Positions 40,559 through 49,746 of a DNA stretch of 64,000 nt are shown piece after piece. The notes under the pieces are model-generated. The model made no database searches. It had not been told where the DNA came from and was given only the letters and a program-made list of their open reading frames with translations. Position 1 is the first letter of the stretch, and each line of letters starts with the position of its first letter. Position numbers and translations under genes: made by a program. This stretch comes from Burkholderia sp. NRF60-BP8 (GTDB lineage: Bacteria > Pseudomonadota > Gammaproteobacteria > Burkholderiales > Burkholderiaceae): NCBI RefSeq assembly GCF_001522585.2, contig NZ_CP013373.1, forward strand, positions 868,001 to 932,000, in the 5' to 3' direction.

Positions 40559-40882
40559 TCAGTAGCGCGGCACGGACGGATCGACGTCGCGCGACCACGC
40601 GTCGATCCCGCCTTGCAGGTTGTACAGCTTCGTGAAGCCGCGCGATTCGAGGAACATCGCGACCTGTGCGCTGCGCATCCCGTGATGGCACACACAGACG
40701 ATTTCGGCTTCGTCGTCGAGCTCTTCGCTGCGTGCGGGAATCTGCTGCATCGGAATCGCCACGCTGCCGGCGATCTGCGCGGTCGCGATTTCCCACGGCT
40801 CGCGCACGTCGAGCACGATCGGCGCGGGGCGCGCCGTGTCGCCGAGCCATTCCGCGAGCATCGCGGGTGTCAGGATCTGCAT
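40559..40882 (-). CDS. Single-domain rhodanese-like sulfurtransferase
   Basis: A 107-residue protein with VLDVREPWEIA near residue 24 and the active-site loop CVCHHGMRSAQVA near 65, where the second Cys (CHHGMR) is the predicted persulfide carrier. It resembles GlpE/PspE-type enzymes and would move sulfane sulfur in the cytoplasm. It lies 14 bp after the Pcm-family gene in the same direction. The acceptor is unknown. Confidence 0.88.
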   Translation of the reverse strand: MQILTPAMLAEWLGDTARPAPIVLDVREPWEIATAQIAGSVAIPMQQIPARSEELDDEAEIVCVCHHGMRSAQVAMFLESRGFTKLYNLQGGIDAWSRDVDPSVPRY

Positions 40883-40896
40883 GGAGGCTCCGCCGC

Positions 40897-41553
40897 TCAG
40901 AATTTGAAGCGCGACGGCTCGATCGCGTTGACGAGGTGGTCGATGTACGTTTCGAACACGTCGGCGACGCGGTACTGCTTGTCGTCGATACGCGTGATGA
41001 TCTGCGCCTTCATCACCGGACGGCCGCCGACGAACGCCGACAGGCGGCCGCCGATCTTCAGCTGTTCGAGCATTTCCTGCGGCACGACCGGCAGGCCGCC
41101 CGCGACGCAGATCACGTCGTACGGCGCCTTCGCGGCCCAGCCGCGCGAACCGTCGCCGAGCACGACTTCGGCGTTGGTCACGCCGTCGTTGCGCAGGTTG
41201 TCTTCCGCGAACTTCGCGATCGTCGGATCGATCTCGACGGCCGTCACGTGCTGCGCGCGGTGCGCGAACAGCGCGGCCAGGTAACCCGAGCCCGCGCCGA
41301 TCACGAGCACGTTCTCGTGCTTCTTGACGGCCAGTTCCTGCAGCACGCGCGCTTCGACGCGCGGGAACAGCATCTTGCTGGCGCCGCCGGGCAGCGGGAG
41401 TTCGAGATCGGCGAACGCGAGATCGCGGTATTCGGCCGGCACGTAGTTTTCACGCTTGACGATCGACAGCAGGCCCAGGACATCCAGATCCAGCACGTCC
41501 CACGGACGGATCTGCTGTTCGATCATGTTGAAACGCGCGTTTTCGATATTCAT
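40897..41553 (-). CDS. Protein-L-isoaspartate O-methyltransferase family protein
   Basis: The 218-residue SAM-dependent protein has MIEQQIRPWDVLD near the start, VLVIGAGSGYLAALFA near residue 78 (SAM motif I) and VICVAGGLPVVP near 145. This is the Pcm-like family common in beta-proteobacteria, often shorter and divergent from true Pcm. Repair of isoaspartyl residues is likely but not proven. Confidence 0.85.
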   Translation of the reverse strand: MNIENARFNMIEQQIRPWDVLDLDVLGLLSIVKRENYVPAEYRDLAFADLELPLPGGASKMLFPRVEARVLQELAVKKHENVLVIGAGSGYLAALFAHRAQHVTAVEIDPTIAKFAEDNLRNDGVTNAEVVLGDGSRGWAAKAPYDVICVAGGLPVVPQEMLEQLKIGGRLSAFVGGRPVMKAQIITRIDDKQYRVADVFETYIDHLVNAIEPSRFKF

Positions 41554-41657
41554 GGTGTGGTCACGCAGCCTGGTCGGCCATCAGCGGGGATAGAGAAACT
41601 TCGTGATTGTACCAAACGGCACGGCCGCGAAGCCTTCAGGCGGCCTGCAACGGACCT

Positions 41658-41915
41658 TTACCCTTTGCTCTTCTTGATCTGCGCCTCGAAGGCGAGGTCG
41701 AGCTTGCTCGCCTTGCGCGGCTTTTTGGGGCCGAATTCGTCGACGAACTTGACGAACTCGTCGAGCGGCAGCGGCTCGCAGCGTTTCTCGGCGGTGCCGC
41801 CCGAGCGGTCGACGAGATAGAACAGGCCGCCCGCCATCGCGACGGCCGCGAATTGCGGGTTGCCGGAGCGGGTCTTCAGGCGTTCGACCGCGTGGGTCGC
41901 TTTGGTGGTGCGCAT
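41658..41915 (-). CDS. Small conserved-looking protein, unknown function
   Basis: An 85-residue basic protein with a hydrophobic FAAVAMAGGLFYLV segment near residues 22-36 and a Lys-rich C-terminus. I do not recognise a family. The ATG at 41915 is picked as the first plausible start; no strong ribosome-binding site is seen. It lies between the Pcm-family gene and hemN, all on the minus strand. Confidence 0.55.
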   Translation of the reverse strand: MRTTKATHAVERLKTRSGNPQFAAVAMAGGLFYLVDRSGGTAEKRCEPLPLDEFVKFVDEFGPKKPRKASKLDLAFEAQIKKSKG

Positions 41916-42010
41916 CTTGGGAGGGGCGAAGCGGATGTAAGCCTCACACTCTATCAAACCGGTCGCCCGCGTGCGTTCGGCGCCCGCCCGGCGCCCGCGC
42001 GAACCGCACC

Positions 42011-43402
42011 CTAGACGGTGCGGGAATAGCGCTGCCGCGGCGTCTGGCCGAGGTACGCATCGAACGCCATCGCGATGTTGCGCACGACCATGCGGCCGGC
42101 CGGATGGATCGTCAGCCGGTCGCGTGCGATCGTCAGCAGCCCGTCGCGCTCGAACCGGCGCAGCGCGTCGAGCTCGCGCGCGAAATGATCGGCGAAGCGG
42201 ATGCCGTGCGCGGCCTCGACATGCGAGAACGGCAGATCGAGGTTGCACATCAGTTGCGTGATCACGTCGCGGCGCAGCCGGTCGTCCGGCGTGAGCCGTA
42301 CGCCGCGCGCGATCGGCAGCCGCCCCGCGTCGAGCGCGGCGCCGTAGGCGGGCAGGTCCTTCGCGTTCTGCGCGTAGACGTCGCCGACCTTGCCGATCGA
42401 CGACACGCCGAAGCCGATCAGGTCGGTATCCGCGCGCGTGCTGTAGCCCTGGAAATTTCGCTGCAGCGTGCCGTTGCGCTGCGCGCGCACGAGTTCGTCG
42501 GACGGCCGCGCGAAGTGATCCATCCCGATGTACACGTAGCCGGCCGACGTCAGCATGTCGATCGCGAGGCCGAGCAGCGCGATGCGCGTTTCCGGCGGCG
42601 GCAGCGCCGCATCGTCGATCTGCCGCTGCATCTTGAACAGGTGCGGCATGTGCGCGTAGCCGAACACCGACAGGCGGTCGGGCGCGAGCTCGATCATCGT
42701 CTCGAGCGTGCGCGCGAACGCGGCGACCGTCTGGTGCGGCAGCCCGTAGATCAGGTCGACGCTCACCGAATGGAAGCCCGTCGCCCGTGCGGCGGCGAGC
42801 AGGTCGGCGGTCATCGCGCGCGGCTGGATGCGGTTGATCGCCTGCTGCACGACCGGGTCGAAATCCTGCACGCCGAGGCTCAGCCGGTTGAAGCCGATCG
42901 TGCGCAGGTGGACGAGCGTTGCCGGCGTGACGGTGCGCGGATCGATCTCGATCGAGAACTCGGCGTCGGCGTCCGGCGCCAGCACGAAATGCTCGCGCGT
43001 GGCCGCCATCAGCTCGGCCGTTTCGTCGTCGGACAGGAAGGTCGGCGTGCCGCCGCCCCAGTGCAGTTGCGTGACGGGGCGGGACGGATCGAACAGCGCG
43101 GCCTGCAGCGCCATTTCGCGCTCGAGCTGGTCGAGATACGGGCGCGCGCGGCGGCGGTTGTTGGTCGCGATCTTGTTGCAGCCGCAGTAGAAGCACGCGG
43201 TGTTGCAGAACGGGATGTGGAAGTACAGCGACAGGTCGCTCGACGATGCGCCGGGGTCGCCGGCCGCGCGTACGTAGTCGGCCGGATCGAAATCGTCGCG
43301 GAATTGCAGCGCGGTCGGGTACGACGTGTAGCGCGGCCCGTTCGCGCCGTATTTCGCGAGTAAATCGGGACGGAACATCGTGTCGGCAGAACCAGAACGC
43401 AT
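42011..43402 (-). CDS. hemN: Oxygen-independent coproporphyrinogen III oxidase
   Basis: A radical SAM enzyme of 463 residues. It has RYTSYPTA near residue 24, the Fe-S cluster motif CNTACFYCGC near 67, and GGGTPTF near 118, the HemN pattern. It makes protoporphyrinogen IX without oxygen in haem synthesis. Start ATG at 43402 gives a normal length; a second ATG at 43378 is possible. Confidence 0.93.
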   Translation of the reverse strand: MRSGSADTMFRPDLLAKYGANGPRYTSYPTALQFRDDFDPADYVRAAGDPGASSSDLSLYFHIPFCNTACFYCGCNKIATNNRRRARPYLDQLEREMALQAALFDPSRPVTQLHWGGGTPTFLSDDETAELMAATREHFVLAPDADAEFSIEIDPRTVTPATLVHLRTIGFNRLSLGVQDFDPVVQQAINRIQPRAMTADLLAAARATGFHSVSVDLIYGLPHQTVAAFARTLETMIELAPDRLSVFGYAHMPHLFKMQRQIDDAALPPPETRIALLGLAIDMLTSAGYVYIGMDHFARPSDELVRAQRNGTLQRNFQGYSTRADTDLIGFGVSSIGKVGDVYAQNAKDLPAYGAALDAGRLPIARGVRLTPDDRLRRDVITQLMCNLDLPFSHVEAAHGIRFADHFARELDALRRFERDGLLTIARDRLTIHPAGRMVVRNIAMAFDAYLGQTPRQRYSRTV

Positions 43403-43562
43403 GACGGTCTCGCGTTTTTTAGATGCTTTCGAGTATATGAACGCCCGATCGGGCTGCATTGTGTAATAACGTCGCAGCCGGCGATGGCACAATGCGGGGT
43501 GGGGCTGCCGGATGCCGCGTCCGGTTGCCGCACCGTTTTTCGTTGTTCGTCGAGAGAGCCGA

Positions 43563-43895
43563 GTGTCCGTCGAAATGCCTGTTGTTCGCCCGGCGCCCGC
43601 CGAAGTCCCGCCGCCGCATGCGTGCCGCGAGGGCTGCGGCGCGTGCTGCATCGCGCCGTCGATTTCCAGCCCGATTCCGGGCATGCCCGGCGGCAAGCCG
43701 GCCGGCGTGCGCTGCGCGCAGCTCGGCGACGACCTCCGCTGCATGATTTTCGGGCGGCCCGAGCGCCCTGCGTGCTGTTCCGGGCTGCAGCCGTCCGCCG
43801 ACATGTGCGGCGCGTCGCGCGACGACGCGCTCGCGTGGCTCACGCGCCTCGAGGTCGCGACGCGGCCGGCGCATCCAGGAGAGCGTTCAGCATGA
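43563..43895 (+). CDS. YkgJ-family cysteine-cluster protein
   Basis: A 110-residue protein with eight or more Cys arranged [22 protein letters not shown] and MCG, the pattern of small Zn- or Fe-S-binding YkgJ proteins. The GTG at 43563 is preferred because GAGAGA lies 5 bases upstream; an ATG at 43575 is the alternative. The stop overlaps the next gene by ATGA. The cellular role is unknown. Confidence 0.8.
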   Translation: MSVEMPVVRPAPAEVPPPHACREGCGACCIAPSISSPIPGMPGGKPAGVRCAQLGDDLRCMIFGRPERPACCSGLQPSADMCGASRDDALAWLTRLEVATRPAHPGERSA

Positions 43896-44473
43896 CCATC
43901 CCTCGCGCGCCCGGTCGGCGCCGTTTTCTCGCCGCCGCTGTCGGCGCCGTCGGCGTGTGCGTATCGCTTGCCGCGTGCGCGTCGACGTTCCCGTTCATCC
44001 CCGATCACTACACGTTCTCGCGCGGCGACGTGCAGAAGGCCGTCGCGCGCAAGTTTCCGTACCAGAAGACGGTCGCGCAGGTGGTCGACGTGTCGCTCGC
44101 GAACCCGGCCGTCAACCTGCTGCCCGACCAGAACCGCGTCGCCGTGCAGCTCGATGCCCATTTCGCGAGCCCGTTCCTGCGCGAGCCCGTCAGCGGCAAG
44201 TTCACCGTGTCGGGCCAGCTCGCGTACGACGCGCCGAGCCGCTCGGTCGTGCTGAAGGCGCCGGCCGTCGACAGCCTCGCGCTCGACGGCGACGCGCAGA
44301 TGTACGCGCAGCAGGTCGGCGCGGCCGCCGGCCTGCTCGCGACGCAGCTGCTGACCAACTATCCGATCTACACGTTCAAGCCGGAACAACTGCAATTTGC
44401 CGGGGTGAACTACGAACCCGGTACAATTACGATCCTTACAAACGGCATACGCGTGGCGATCGTCGAAAAGTGA
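43892..44473 (+). CDS. DUF1439-type outer-membrane or periplasmic lipoprotein
   Basis: The 193-residue protein has a signal peptide with [14 protein letters not shown] and a lipobox-like LAACAS, so Cys near residue 29 is likely lipidated. The mature part ([19 protein letters not shown]) fits the DUF1439/YceB-like family of lipid-binding fold proteins. AGGAG lies before the ATG, which overlaps the YkgJ-type stop. Function is unknown. Confidence 0.8.
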   Translation: MTIPRAPGRRRFLAAAVGAVGVCVSLAACASTFPFIPDHYTFSRGDVQKAVARKFPYQKTVAQVVDVSLANPAVNLLPDQNRVAVQLDAHFASPFLREPVSGKFTVSGQLAYDAPSRSVVLKAPAVDSLALDGDAQMYAQQVGAAAGLLATQLLTNYPIYTFKPEQLQFAGVNYEPGTITILTNGIRVAIVEK

Positions 44474-44552
44474 CGACGGGGCGCGCACGGCCGGGCGGGC
44501 CGCGCGCGCAAGAGTGGCCTTTTCTTTCGACCATTTCGGAGTTGGGCCACGG

Positions 44553-45383
44553 ATGGACTGGATCCTGATCTGCAAGGCATTGATCCTCGGCGTCGTCGAG
44601 GGGCTGACGGAATTCCTGCCGGTGTCGAGCACCGGTCACCTGATCGTCGCGGGCAGCTTCCTGAATTTCAACGATTCGCACGCGAAGACGTTCGACGTCG
44701 TGATCCAGTTCGGCGCGATCCTCGCCGTCTGCTGGGAATACCGGCAACGGATCGTGTCCGTCGTGTCCGGGCTGCCGAGCCGGCCCGACGCGCAACGCTT
44801 CACGCTCAACGTCGTGATCGCGACGATTCCCGCGATCGCGCTCGGCCTCCTGTTCGAGAAGAAGATCAAGGCCGTGCTGTTCTCGCCGGTGCCCGTCGCG
44901 TTCGCGCTCGTCGTCGGCGGTGCGATCATCCTGTGGGCCGAGGCGCGGCAGCGCGAACGCAGCGAGCCGCCGCGCGTGATGTCGGTCGATGCGCTGACGC
45001 CGCTCGACGCGCTCAAGGTCGGCATCGCGCAGTGCTTCGCGCTCGTGCCCGGCATGTCGCGTTCGGGCTCGACGATCATCGGCGGGATGCTGTTCGGTCT
45101 CGATCGGCGCGTGGCGACCGAATTCTCGTTCTTTCTCGCGATTCCGATCATCTTCGGGGCGACGCTCTACGAAACCGTCAAGGACTGGCAGGCGTTCACC
45201 GTCGATTCGCTCGGCCTGTTCGCGCTCGGGCTCGTCGCGGCGTTCGTCAGCGCGTTCGTGTGCGTGCGCTGGCTGCTGCGCTACGTCGCGACGCACGACT
45301 TCACGGTGTTCGCGTGGTACCGGATCGCGTTCGGGCTGTTCGTGCTGCTGGTGGGGTACAGCGGGTGGTTGAATTGGGCGTGA
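44553..45383 (+). CDS. uppP: Undecaprenyl-diphosphatase
   Basis: The 276-residue membrane enzyme has the two family motifs [13 protein letters not shown] near residue 21 and [13 protein letters not shown] near 166. It recycles undecaprenyl pyrophosphate to the monophosphate carrier needed by peptidoglycan and by the O-antigen genes in this window. The start is the ATG at 44553 where homology begins. It ends before a strong terminator. Confidence 0.96.
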   Translation: MDWILICKALILGVVEGLTEFLPVSSTGHLIVAGSFLNFNDSHAKTFDVVIQFGAILAVCWEYRQRIVSVVSGLPSRPDAQRFTLNVVIATIPAIALGLLFEKKIKAVLFSPVPVAFALVVGGAIILWAEARQRERSEPPRVMSVDALTPLDALKVGIAQCFALVPGMSRSGSTIIGGMLFGLDRRVATEFSFFLAIPIIFGATLYETVKDWQAFTVDSLGLFALGLVAAFVSAFVCVRWLLRYVATHDFTVFAWYRIAFGLFVLLVGYSGWLNWA

Positions 45384-45432
45384 TGCCGGGCGGATACACC
45401 GGCCGGGTCCGGCGCGCATCGCGGGCATCATG

Positions 45433-45475
45433 AAAAAAGGCCTGATCGGCAATTGCCGATCAGGCCTTTTTATTT
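45433..45475 (+). terminator. Bidirectional rho-independent terminator between uppP and trmB
   Basis: A perfect GGCCTGATCGGC/GCCGATCAGGCC stem with an AATT centre is flanked by six A on the left and five T on the right, placed between convergent genes. Confidence 0.95.
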
Positions 45476-45508
45476 GGCGAAGCCGCCGGGTCGTGCGCCG
45501 GCCGGGTG

Positions 45509-46276
45509 TCAGCCTGCGCGCTTGCGGAACACCAGGTCCCACACGCCGTGGCCGAGCCGCAGCCCGCGCCGCTCGAACTTCGTCACCGGGCGGTAGTCGG
45601 GGCGCGGCGCGTAGTCGGCGGCCGTGTTTTCGAGCGTCGGTTCCGCACCGAGCACGTCGAGCATTTGTTCCGCGTAGTTCTGCCAGTCGGTCGCGCAGTG
45701 AATGTAGGCGCCGGGCTTCAGCCGCGACGCGAGATGCGCGACGAGCGGCGGCTGGATCAGCCGGCGCTTGTGGTGACGCGCCTTGTGCCACGGATCGGGG
45801 AAGAAGATGTGCACGCCGTCGAGGCTTTCCGGCGCGATCATGTGCTCGAGCACCTCGACCGCGTCGTGCTGGATGATGCGGATGTTCGTCAGATCCTGCT
45901 CGCCGATCAACTTCAGCAGCGCGCCGACGCCCGGCTCGTGCACCTCGACGCCGAGGAAATCGTTGCCCGGGCGGTTCGCGGCGATCTCCGCGGTCGATGC
46001 GCCCATCCCGAAGCCGATCTCGAGGATGCGCGGCGCGCTGCGGCCGAAGATCGCGTCCCAGTCGGGCAGTGCCGGCGCATACGGGACGACGAAGCGCGGG
46101 CCGAATTCGTCGAGCGCACGGCGCTGGCCGGTCGACACGCGGCCGGCGCGCGTCACGAAGCTGCGGATGCGGCGGTGGTGCAGCGGGTTGACTGCGTCGG
46201 CGCCTTCGGGCGCTTCGTCGGGAATGGCGTCGTCGCGTGGCGGCAGGCCGGCTTCGTTCGGATCGTCGTGCATCAT
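45509..46276 (-). CDS. trmB: tRNA (guanine-N7-)-methyltransferase
   Basis: A 255-residue SAM enzyme with [14 protein letters not shown] near residue 97, [12 protein letters not shown] near 121 and [14 protein letters not shown] near 178, the TrmB catalytic motif. It makes m7G46 in tRNAs. Tandem ATGs at 46276 and 46273 are both possible starts. An extra N-terminal stretch of about 60 residues is acidic and poorly conserved. Confidence 0.95.
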   Translation of the reverse strand: MMHDDPNEAGLPPRDDAIPDEAPEGADAVNPLHHRRIRSFVTRAGRVSTGQRRALDEFGPRFVVPYAPALPDWDAIFGRSAPRILEIGFGMGASTAEIAANRPGNDFLGVEVHEPGVGALLKLIGEQDLTNIRIIQHDAVEVLEHMIAPESLDGVHIFFPDPWHKARHHKRRLIQPPLVAHLASRLKPGAYIHCATDWQNYAEQMLDVLGAEPTLENTAADYAPRPDYRPVTKFERRGLRLGHGVWDLVFRKRAG

Positions 46277-46773
46277 CGGTACAGAGAAAGGCTGGGTTCG
46301 GGCGAGGGCATCAGGCGCGCGGGACGCGCCGGCGCGGTACAAGGCGCGGTACAAAAAGCCGCCTTCGACGAGGCGGCTGGCGCGCGGTTGCGGAACGTGG
46401 AGACGGACGCGGCGATGCGCCGTCAAGCCGTTGATCCTTAAGGATTTCTCGTCCAGCTAACCGGAAAGAGCCGGATTATGGACTGGTTTGATCGGGCTGG
46501 CAAGGTAGCGGGGCGTTCGCGCGACGTCTCGCTGCCGCCGGGCGATTGAGTAGAATCGCGGGCGCTACAGGCGCGACCGGATGCGTCAGAGGCGTGCGTA
46601 ACGCGATGAAAATGAACCGCGCGCGCTTCGTTCGGGTGCTCGCAGCCGGAACGACGAGAAACGACGGCGGTCGCCATGACGCTTCACGTTCGAGCGATGG
46701 TTGCTTTCGCAACGACAGTGCGAAATGGCGCGTCGGAACGATCTACGACCAATGGCCTTTAGGGAGAAAAGCC
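46277..46773 (+). other. 497-bp region without a supported gene
   Basis: Only open frames lacking start signals or family resemblance are present. The segment must hold the trmB promoter and that of the small membrane protein gene at 46774. Confidence 0.4.
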
Positions 46774-47121
46774 ATGAGTGAAACAACTTCCGCGCGCCGC
46801 AAGGTCGGCAGTGGCCCGGCGATGCTCGCCCTTGCAGAGTGCGTGATCGCCGGCATCGCGGGCATTTCAATCGTGAGCGATCCGGGCAGTTTTGCCGGCG
46901 CGTCGGGATTCGGTGCGATCGGCGCGGCACTGGGCGTCGCGATCCTGTGCGGCATCGTATCGCTGGGCGGTCTCGCTTGGGCGATCGGCACCTTGCTCCA
47001 CGCGAACGACGATGCCGGGTCTGCCGGATCTGATGCAATTCCCGCGTATTGCGCGATCGTGCTTCATGGCTTGCTGTGTCTGCCCATTCTCATCGTGATT
47101 TTTGCAGGCGGTATGAGGTAG
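46774..47121 (+). CDS. Small membrane protein, unknown function
   Basis: The 115-residue protein has three hydrophobic segments (about residues 16-35, 44-72 and 90-111) and a Gly/Ala-rich composition. AGGGAGA lies 7 bases before the ATG. I recognise no family. It is the last host-like coding region before tRNA-Gly and the accessory DNA. Confidence 0.6.
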   Translation: MSETTSARRKVGSGPAMLALAECVIAGIAGISIVSDPGSFAGASGFGAIGAALGVAILCGIVSLGGLAWAIGTLLHANDDAGSAGSDAIPAYCAIVLHGLLCLPILIVIFAGGMR

Positions 47122-47322
47122 CGGCTGCGTGCGCGCGCGGCTGGGGGGGTGCTTCCAGGGGAGCGGGCGTCGGGCTTTTCGCCACGAACGAGCTATCGGG
47201 CGACGAGGGGCCAAGGAAGTGCTTCGCTACGCACACTCTGGAGCAAATATCGCTGGCAAAGGGAGATTCGGCGGCTGCCGAAAACGCTGCGCGCCAAGCG
47301 CGGAAAGGACTTGAGAGGGGAG

Positions 47323-47397
47323 TGGAGCGGGCGATGGGAATCGAACCCACGTCATCAGCTTGGGAAGCTGAGGTAATGGCCATTATACGACGCCCGC
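47323..47397 (-). tRNA. tRNA-Gly (CCC)
   Basis: On the minus strand a full cloverleaf is present: acceptor stem GCGGGCG/CGCCCGC, a D arm, anticodon stem TCAGC/GCTGA around the loop TTCCCAA (anticodon CCC), T arm with GGTTCGATTCC, and an encoded CCA. Accessory DNA begins close to its 5' end. Confidence 0.95.
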
Positions 47398-47541
47398 AGA
47401 ACGCGCAATTCTACAGGGATTTTTGAGGTTTGGGGAGTGGCGTTTCGCGGTCGCTGGCATCGAAACTGGCATGACTCGATGGCCGCGCGGTGGCAGCGCT
47501 CGTACAGATTTCTTCGGGGAAGCGTTGTAACTAGCCGTCCG

Positions 47542-47931
47542 CTACTTTAAACCCATCGCCTTGAGGTCGTTGTGGACGGTGGCCTGGGAAACGCCTAGTG
47601 TGTCGGCGATCGTCGTTTGAGTCATCTTCTGTTGCATTCGCAGCCGTGCCACGTTACTGCGACGAACGTCAATTTCACTTGGCTCCGATTTCGACATCGT
47701 GCGCATAGTCAGACCAGCATGCTCCGCTTTGGTCAAACGGACGGTATCCCCGCTTGCCGTTTTGCCAACAAGCGTGTGTACCCCGTTCTTGTACGTGACC
47801 TTATACTCTTCGATGCCCATCTCGCTAAGTTGCGACTGCAGGCCTGCAACCGGCACCATCGGCTGATGTTGTTTGGGGGAGATGGCCGGTGCAGGCATAC
47901 GACGAATCACCGGCAGCTTACTCGTTGCCAT
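47542..47931 (-). CDS. Small DNA-binding protein with C-terminal helix-turn-helix
   Basis: A 129-residue protein. Its last 40 residues (RRSNVARLRMQQKMTQTTI then ADTLGVSQATVHNDLKAMGLK) read as a helix-turn-helix of the kind that recognises operators. The first 80 residues are unassigned. The start ATG at 47931 is chosen because the frame above it has no resemblance to a protein domain; the ribosome-binding site is weak. It lies at the end of the accessory segment facing the tRNA and may be a regulator of that segment. Confidence 0.6.
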   Translation of the reverse strand: MATSKLPVIRRMPAPAISPKQHQPMVPVAGLQSQLSEMGIEEYKVTYKNGVHTLVGKTASGDTVRLTKAEHAGLTMRTMSKSEPSEIDVRRSNVARLRMQQKMTQTTIADTLGVSQATVHNDLKAMGLK

Positions 47932-48185
47932 GCGCTGTTCTCTTCTGGAGTTGATAAAATTTTTATCAAATTTATCAGGGGCGCATGATCCAGTCAAGTG
48001 TACCTCCCGGGTTTGCTGGCGAGAAAGCGTATCCACCCCGGAAGTTCCTGCTGGAATCACGTTTTCTCGTCGGGCCACCCTTCCAACGGCGATTCAATCT
48101 AAGAGCATGAACGTTGCACTGCAGTCAACGTTGCGTCGTTCTAGCTGACTGGACTCGCTGCGCCGGTCTGATTGGCCCTAGGGGG

Positions 48186-48464
48186 CTAGCTCACTCGGGC
48201 GAAAACCATCGCGGCTATCGCTACCAGGACGGCGCCAACTCCGCCGAAGGCCCCGACCATCGTCCAAAACGCAGTCCGGCTCGATGCCAGGAGGTCGCGC
48301 GCTGCCCGTTGCTCCGCGCGCTCAGAATCGCGCTGCGTGAGCCAAGCTTGGACATGCTTAGTCTGAGCAGATGTGTAGCCGCCGATAGCAAGCTTGCGCC
48401 GAATATAGCCTTCGTCGGTCGCTTCCAGCTCGCGATAGAGTTCGTCGATGGTTAGCCGCGCCAT
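48186..48464 (-). CDS. Small protein with charged N-terminus and one C-terminal membrane helix
   Basis: The 92-residue protein has an Arg/Glu-rich amphipathic first part (DELYRELEATDEGYIRRKL) and a single hydrophobic segment near residues 67-90. GGAG precedes the ATG and only three bases separate it from the upstream gene, so the two are cotranscribed. No family is recognised. A membrane-anchored partner of the upstream winged-helix protein or a holin-like product are both guesses. Confidence 0.55.
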   Translation of the reverse strand: MARLTIDELYRELEATDEGYIRRKLAIGGYTSAQTKHVQAWLTQRDSERAEQRAARDLLASSRTAFWTMVGAFGGVGAVLVAIAAMVFARVS

Positions 48465-48467
48465 GGC

Positions 48468-49193
48468 CTACTCCTTCAACTCTTGGCTAGAGCCAATGGC
48501 ACTTGCTCGCTCAAGCAAAGCTGCATACTGGGTGTCGGGAACGAGTCCAGCGGCGTGCAGCTTCTTCACAACCTTATACGGGTTAAGCAGAAGCACATAC
48601 TGCATCGGCCCTTTAGTGCCTTTCCGAAAATCGATAAAGCCAAGCTCCTTCAACATCTTCATGTGGTTGCGGAAGGTGCTTACGTTTCGCTCACCCTCGT
48701 AGCCGGCTTCGAAGGCAGCATCAGCCTCGCTGTCGATGCGAACAAGCGCTTCGTCGAAGACGTGCAGCCATAAAACAAGGTAGGTTTTCCCCGCCGGAAT
48801 CGCTTTTCCAGTTTTGCGCTTGGTGATGTCGTTGATTACGTTCATCATCATGGCAAGTGGGCGCGGTACTTGTGCGAACCCACCTCGTTTGCGATCGCCG
48901 AGTAGCCAAAGATCCTCTGCCTTTACGTCGGGCCAATGGAGATTGCGAATCTCGATAGCGGTTTGTTGCGCTTTACTGATCCGTTTCGCGTGTTGTTTGC
49001 CTGTCAATTGGCCTGCAATGATGCTTGCAAATGGATTCTCTGTCATCGATGTACTGCCGAGCGCAATAGTTCCGGCTGCGGTCGGTGGAGTTACTGCGCC
49101 GCCAGGTGCTGCGGCGGAAGGCGCGGACAGGTTGTCGGCGGCTGGAACGGGGAGGTTGTCGGACATGGGTGCAGGGAGTTGGTTTCGATGCAT
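48468..49193 (-). CDS. Winged-helix protein, candidate replication initiator (RepL-like)
   Basis: A 241-residue protein. After a Pro/Ala-rich, low-complexity 60 residues, residues about 95-215 contain VPRPLAMMMNVIND, a hydrophobic YLVLWLHVFDEAL, VSTFRNHMKMLKELGFIDFR (recognition helix of a winged helix) and YVLLLNPYKVV, a pattern like RepL-type plasmid initiators. The gene lies directly beside an iteron-like array and abutting palindromes. Replication is therefore a reasonable inference; a phage regulator is the alternative. Start uncertain: ATG at 49193 or 49166. Confidence 0.5.
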   Translation of the reverse strand: MHRNQLPAPMSDNLPVPAADNLSAPSAAAPGGAVTPPTAAGTIALGSTSMTENPFASIIAGQLTGKQHAKRISKAQQTAIEIRNLHWPDVKAEDLWLLGDRKRGGFAQVPRPLAMMMNVINDITKRKTGKAIPAGKTYLVLWLHVFDEALVRIDSEADAAFEAGYEGERNVSTFRNHMKMLKELGFIDFRKGTKGPMQYVLLLNPYKVVKKLHAAGLVPDTQYAALLERASAIGSSQELKE

Positions 49194-49302
49194 CTAGTCT
49201 GCCAGCACAGGTTTGCCGTCACAACGAAAGCGAATTTTCCAGTCGGTGAGTAGATAGCAGTTCTTTCACGAAGACGTAGGTGAGTTTTCGGGATTCGCAA
49301 CA

Positions 49303-49330
49303 ACTCAGATCTGAGTCGGCAAATTTGCCG
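49303..49330 (+). promoter_or_regulatory. Two abutting perfect 14-bp palindromes
   Basis: ACTCAGATCTGAGT (49303-49316) is immediately followed by CGGCAAATTTGCCG (49317-49330); both are perfect palindromes. They are likely binding sites for dimeric proteins, for instance autoregulation of the winged-helix gene or origin control. Confidence 0.6.
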
Positions 49331-49381
49331 TCATGAATTTATGTAGCAGATTGATTTAAAACGAATTTTTAAAAATTTCCA

Positions 49382-49437
49382 GTATCATACGTATCTTGCG
49401 TATCGTAAAGTATCGCAGGGTATCGTAGCTATCGCGG
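49382..49437 (+). repeat. Iteron-like array of GTATC units at 9-10-bp spacing
   Basis: GTATC starts at 49382, 49391, 49400, 49410 and 49420, followed by a CTATC variant near 49429. Spacing is about one helical turn, so bound proteins would line up on one face of DNA. It follows an AT-rich stretch, as in plasmid origins. An operator array is the alternative. Confidence 0.65.
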
Positions 49438-49746
49438 GTTGTAAGGGGCGCGAGATCCCCGCTGACCGACTCGGTTTGAAGCTCGCAACTTACCTCTGCG
49501 AGTTCGGTAGACCAGCAAGAATCGGCCGCGTCGTTGCGGGCGTTACCCCGATCGATGTCCAGGACGGCAATTTCAGTCGTTGGAGCAGCGGTTGCATTAG
49601 ACGCCGGGCACTCATCCAATAGTGCGCGAACCCTCGCAGACTCTGGTGATTACATATCGCGGCTGTTCTCGAGCTACCTGCGTATGGGGTGGCACAGCAA
49701 GGGGCTGTCGGGCATACTGATCGGCAAGTAATAAAAAGGCCAACTC

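Larger units (their letters stand above)
49194..49746 (+). other. 553-bp non-coding region, candidate origin/control region
   Basis: No gene is supported. The region contains two abutting 14-bp palindromes, an AT-rich tract (about 49351-49380), an iteron-like array and a 10-mer TTTGCCGTCA present at 49212-49221 and 49324-49333. It separates the divergently transcribed winged-helix gene and the SIR2 gene. Confidence 0.5.

Noticed and set aside
49356..49619. 87-codon minus-strand ORF over the iteron-like array
   Set aside because: It would run through the repeats and AT-rich tract and lacks a ribosome-binding site; the regulatory reading is more plausible.
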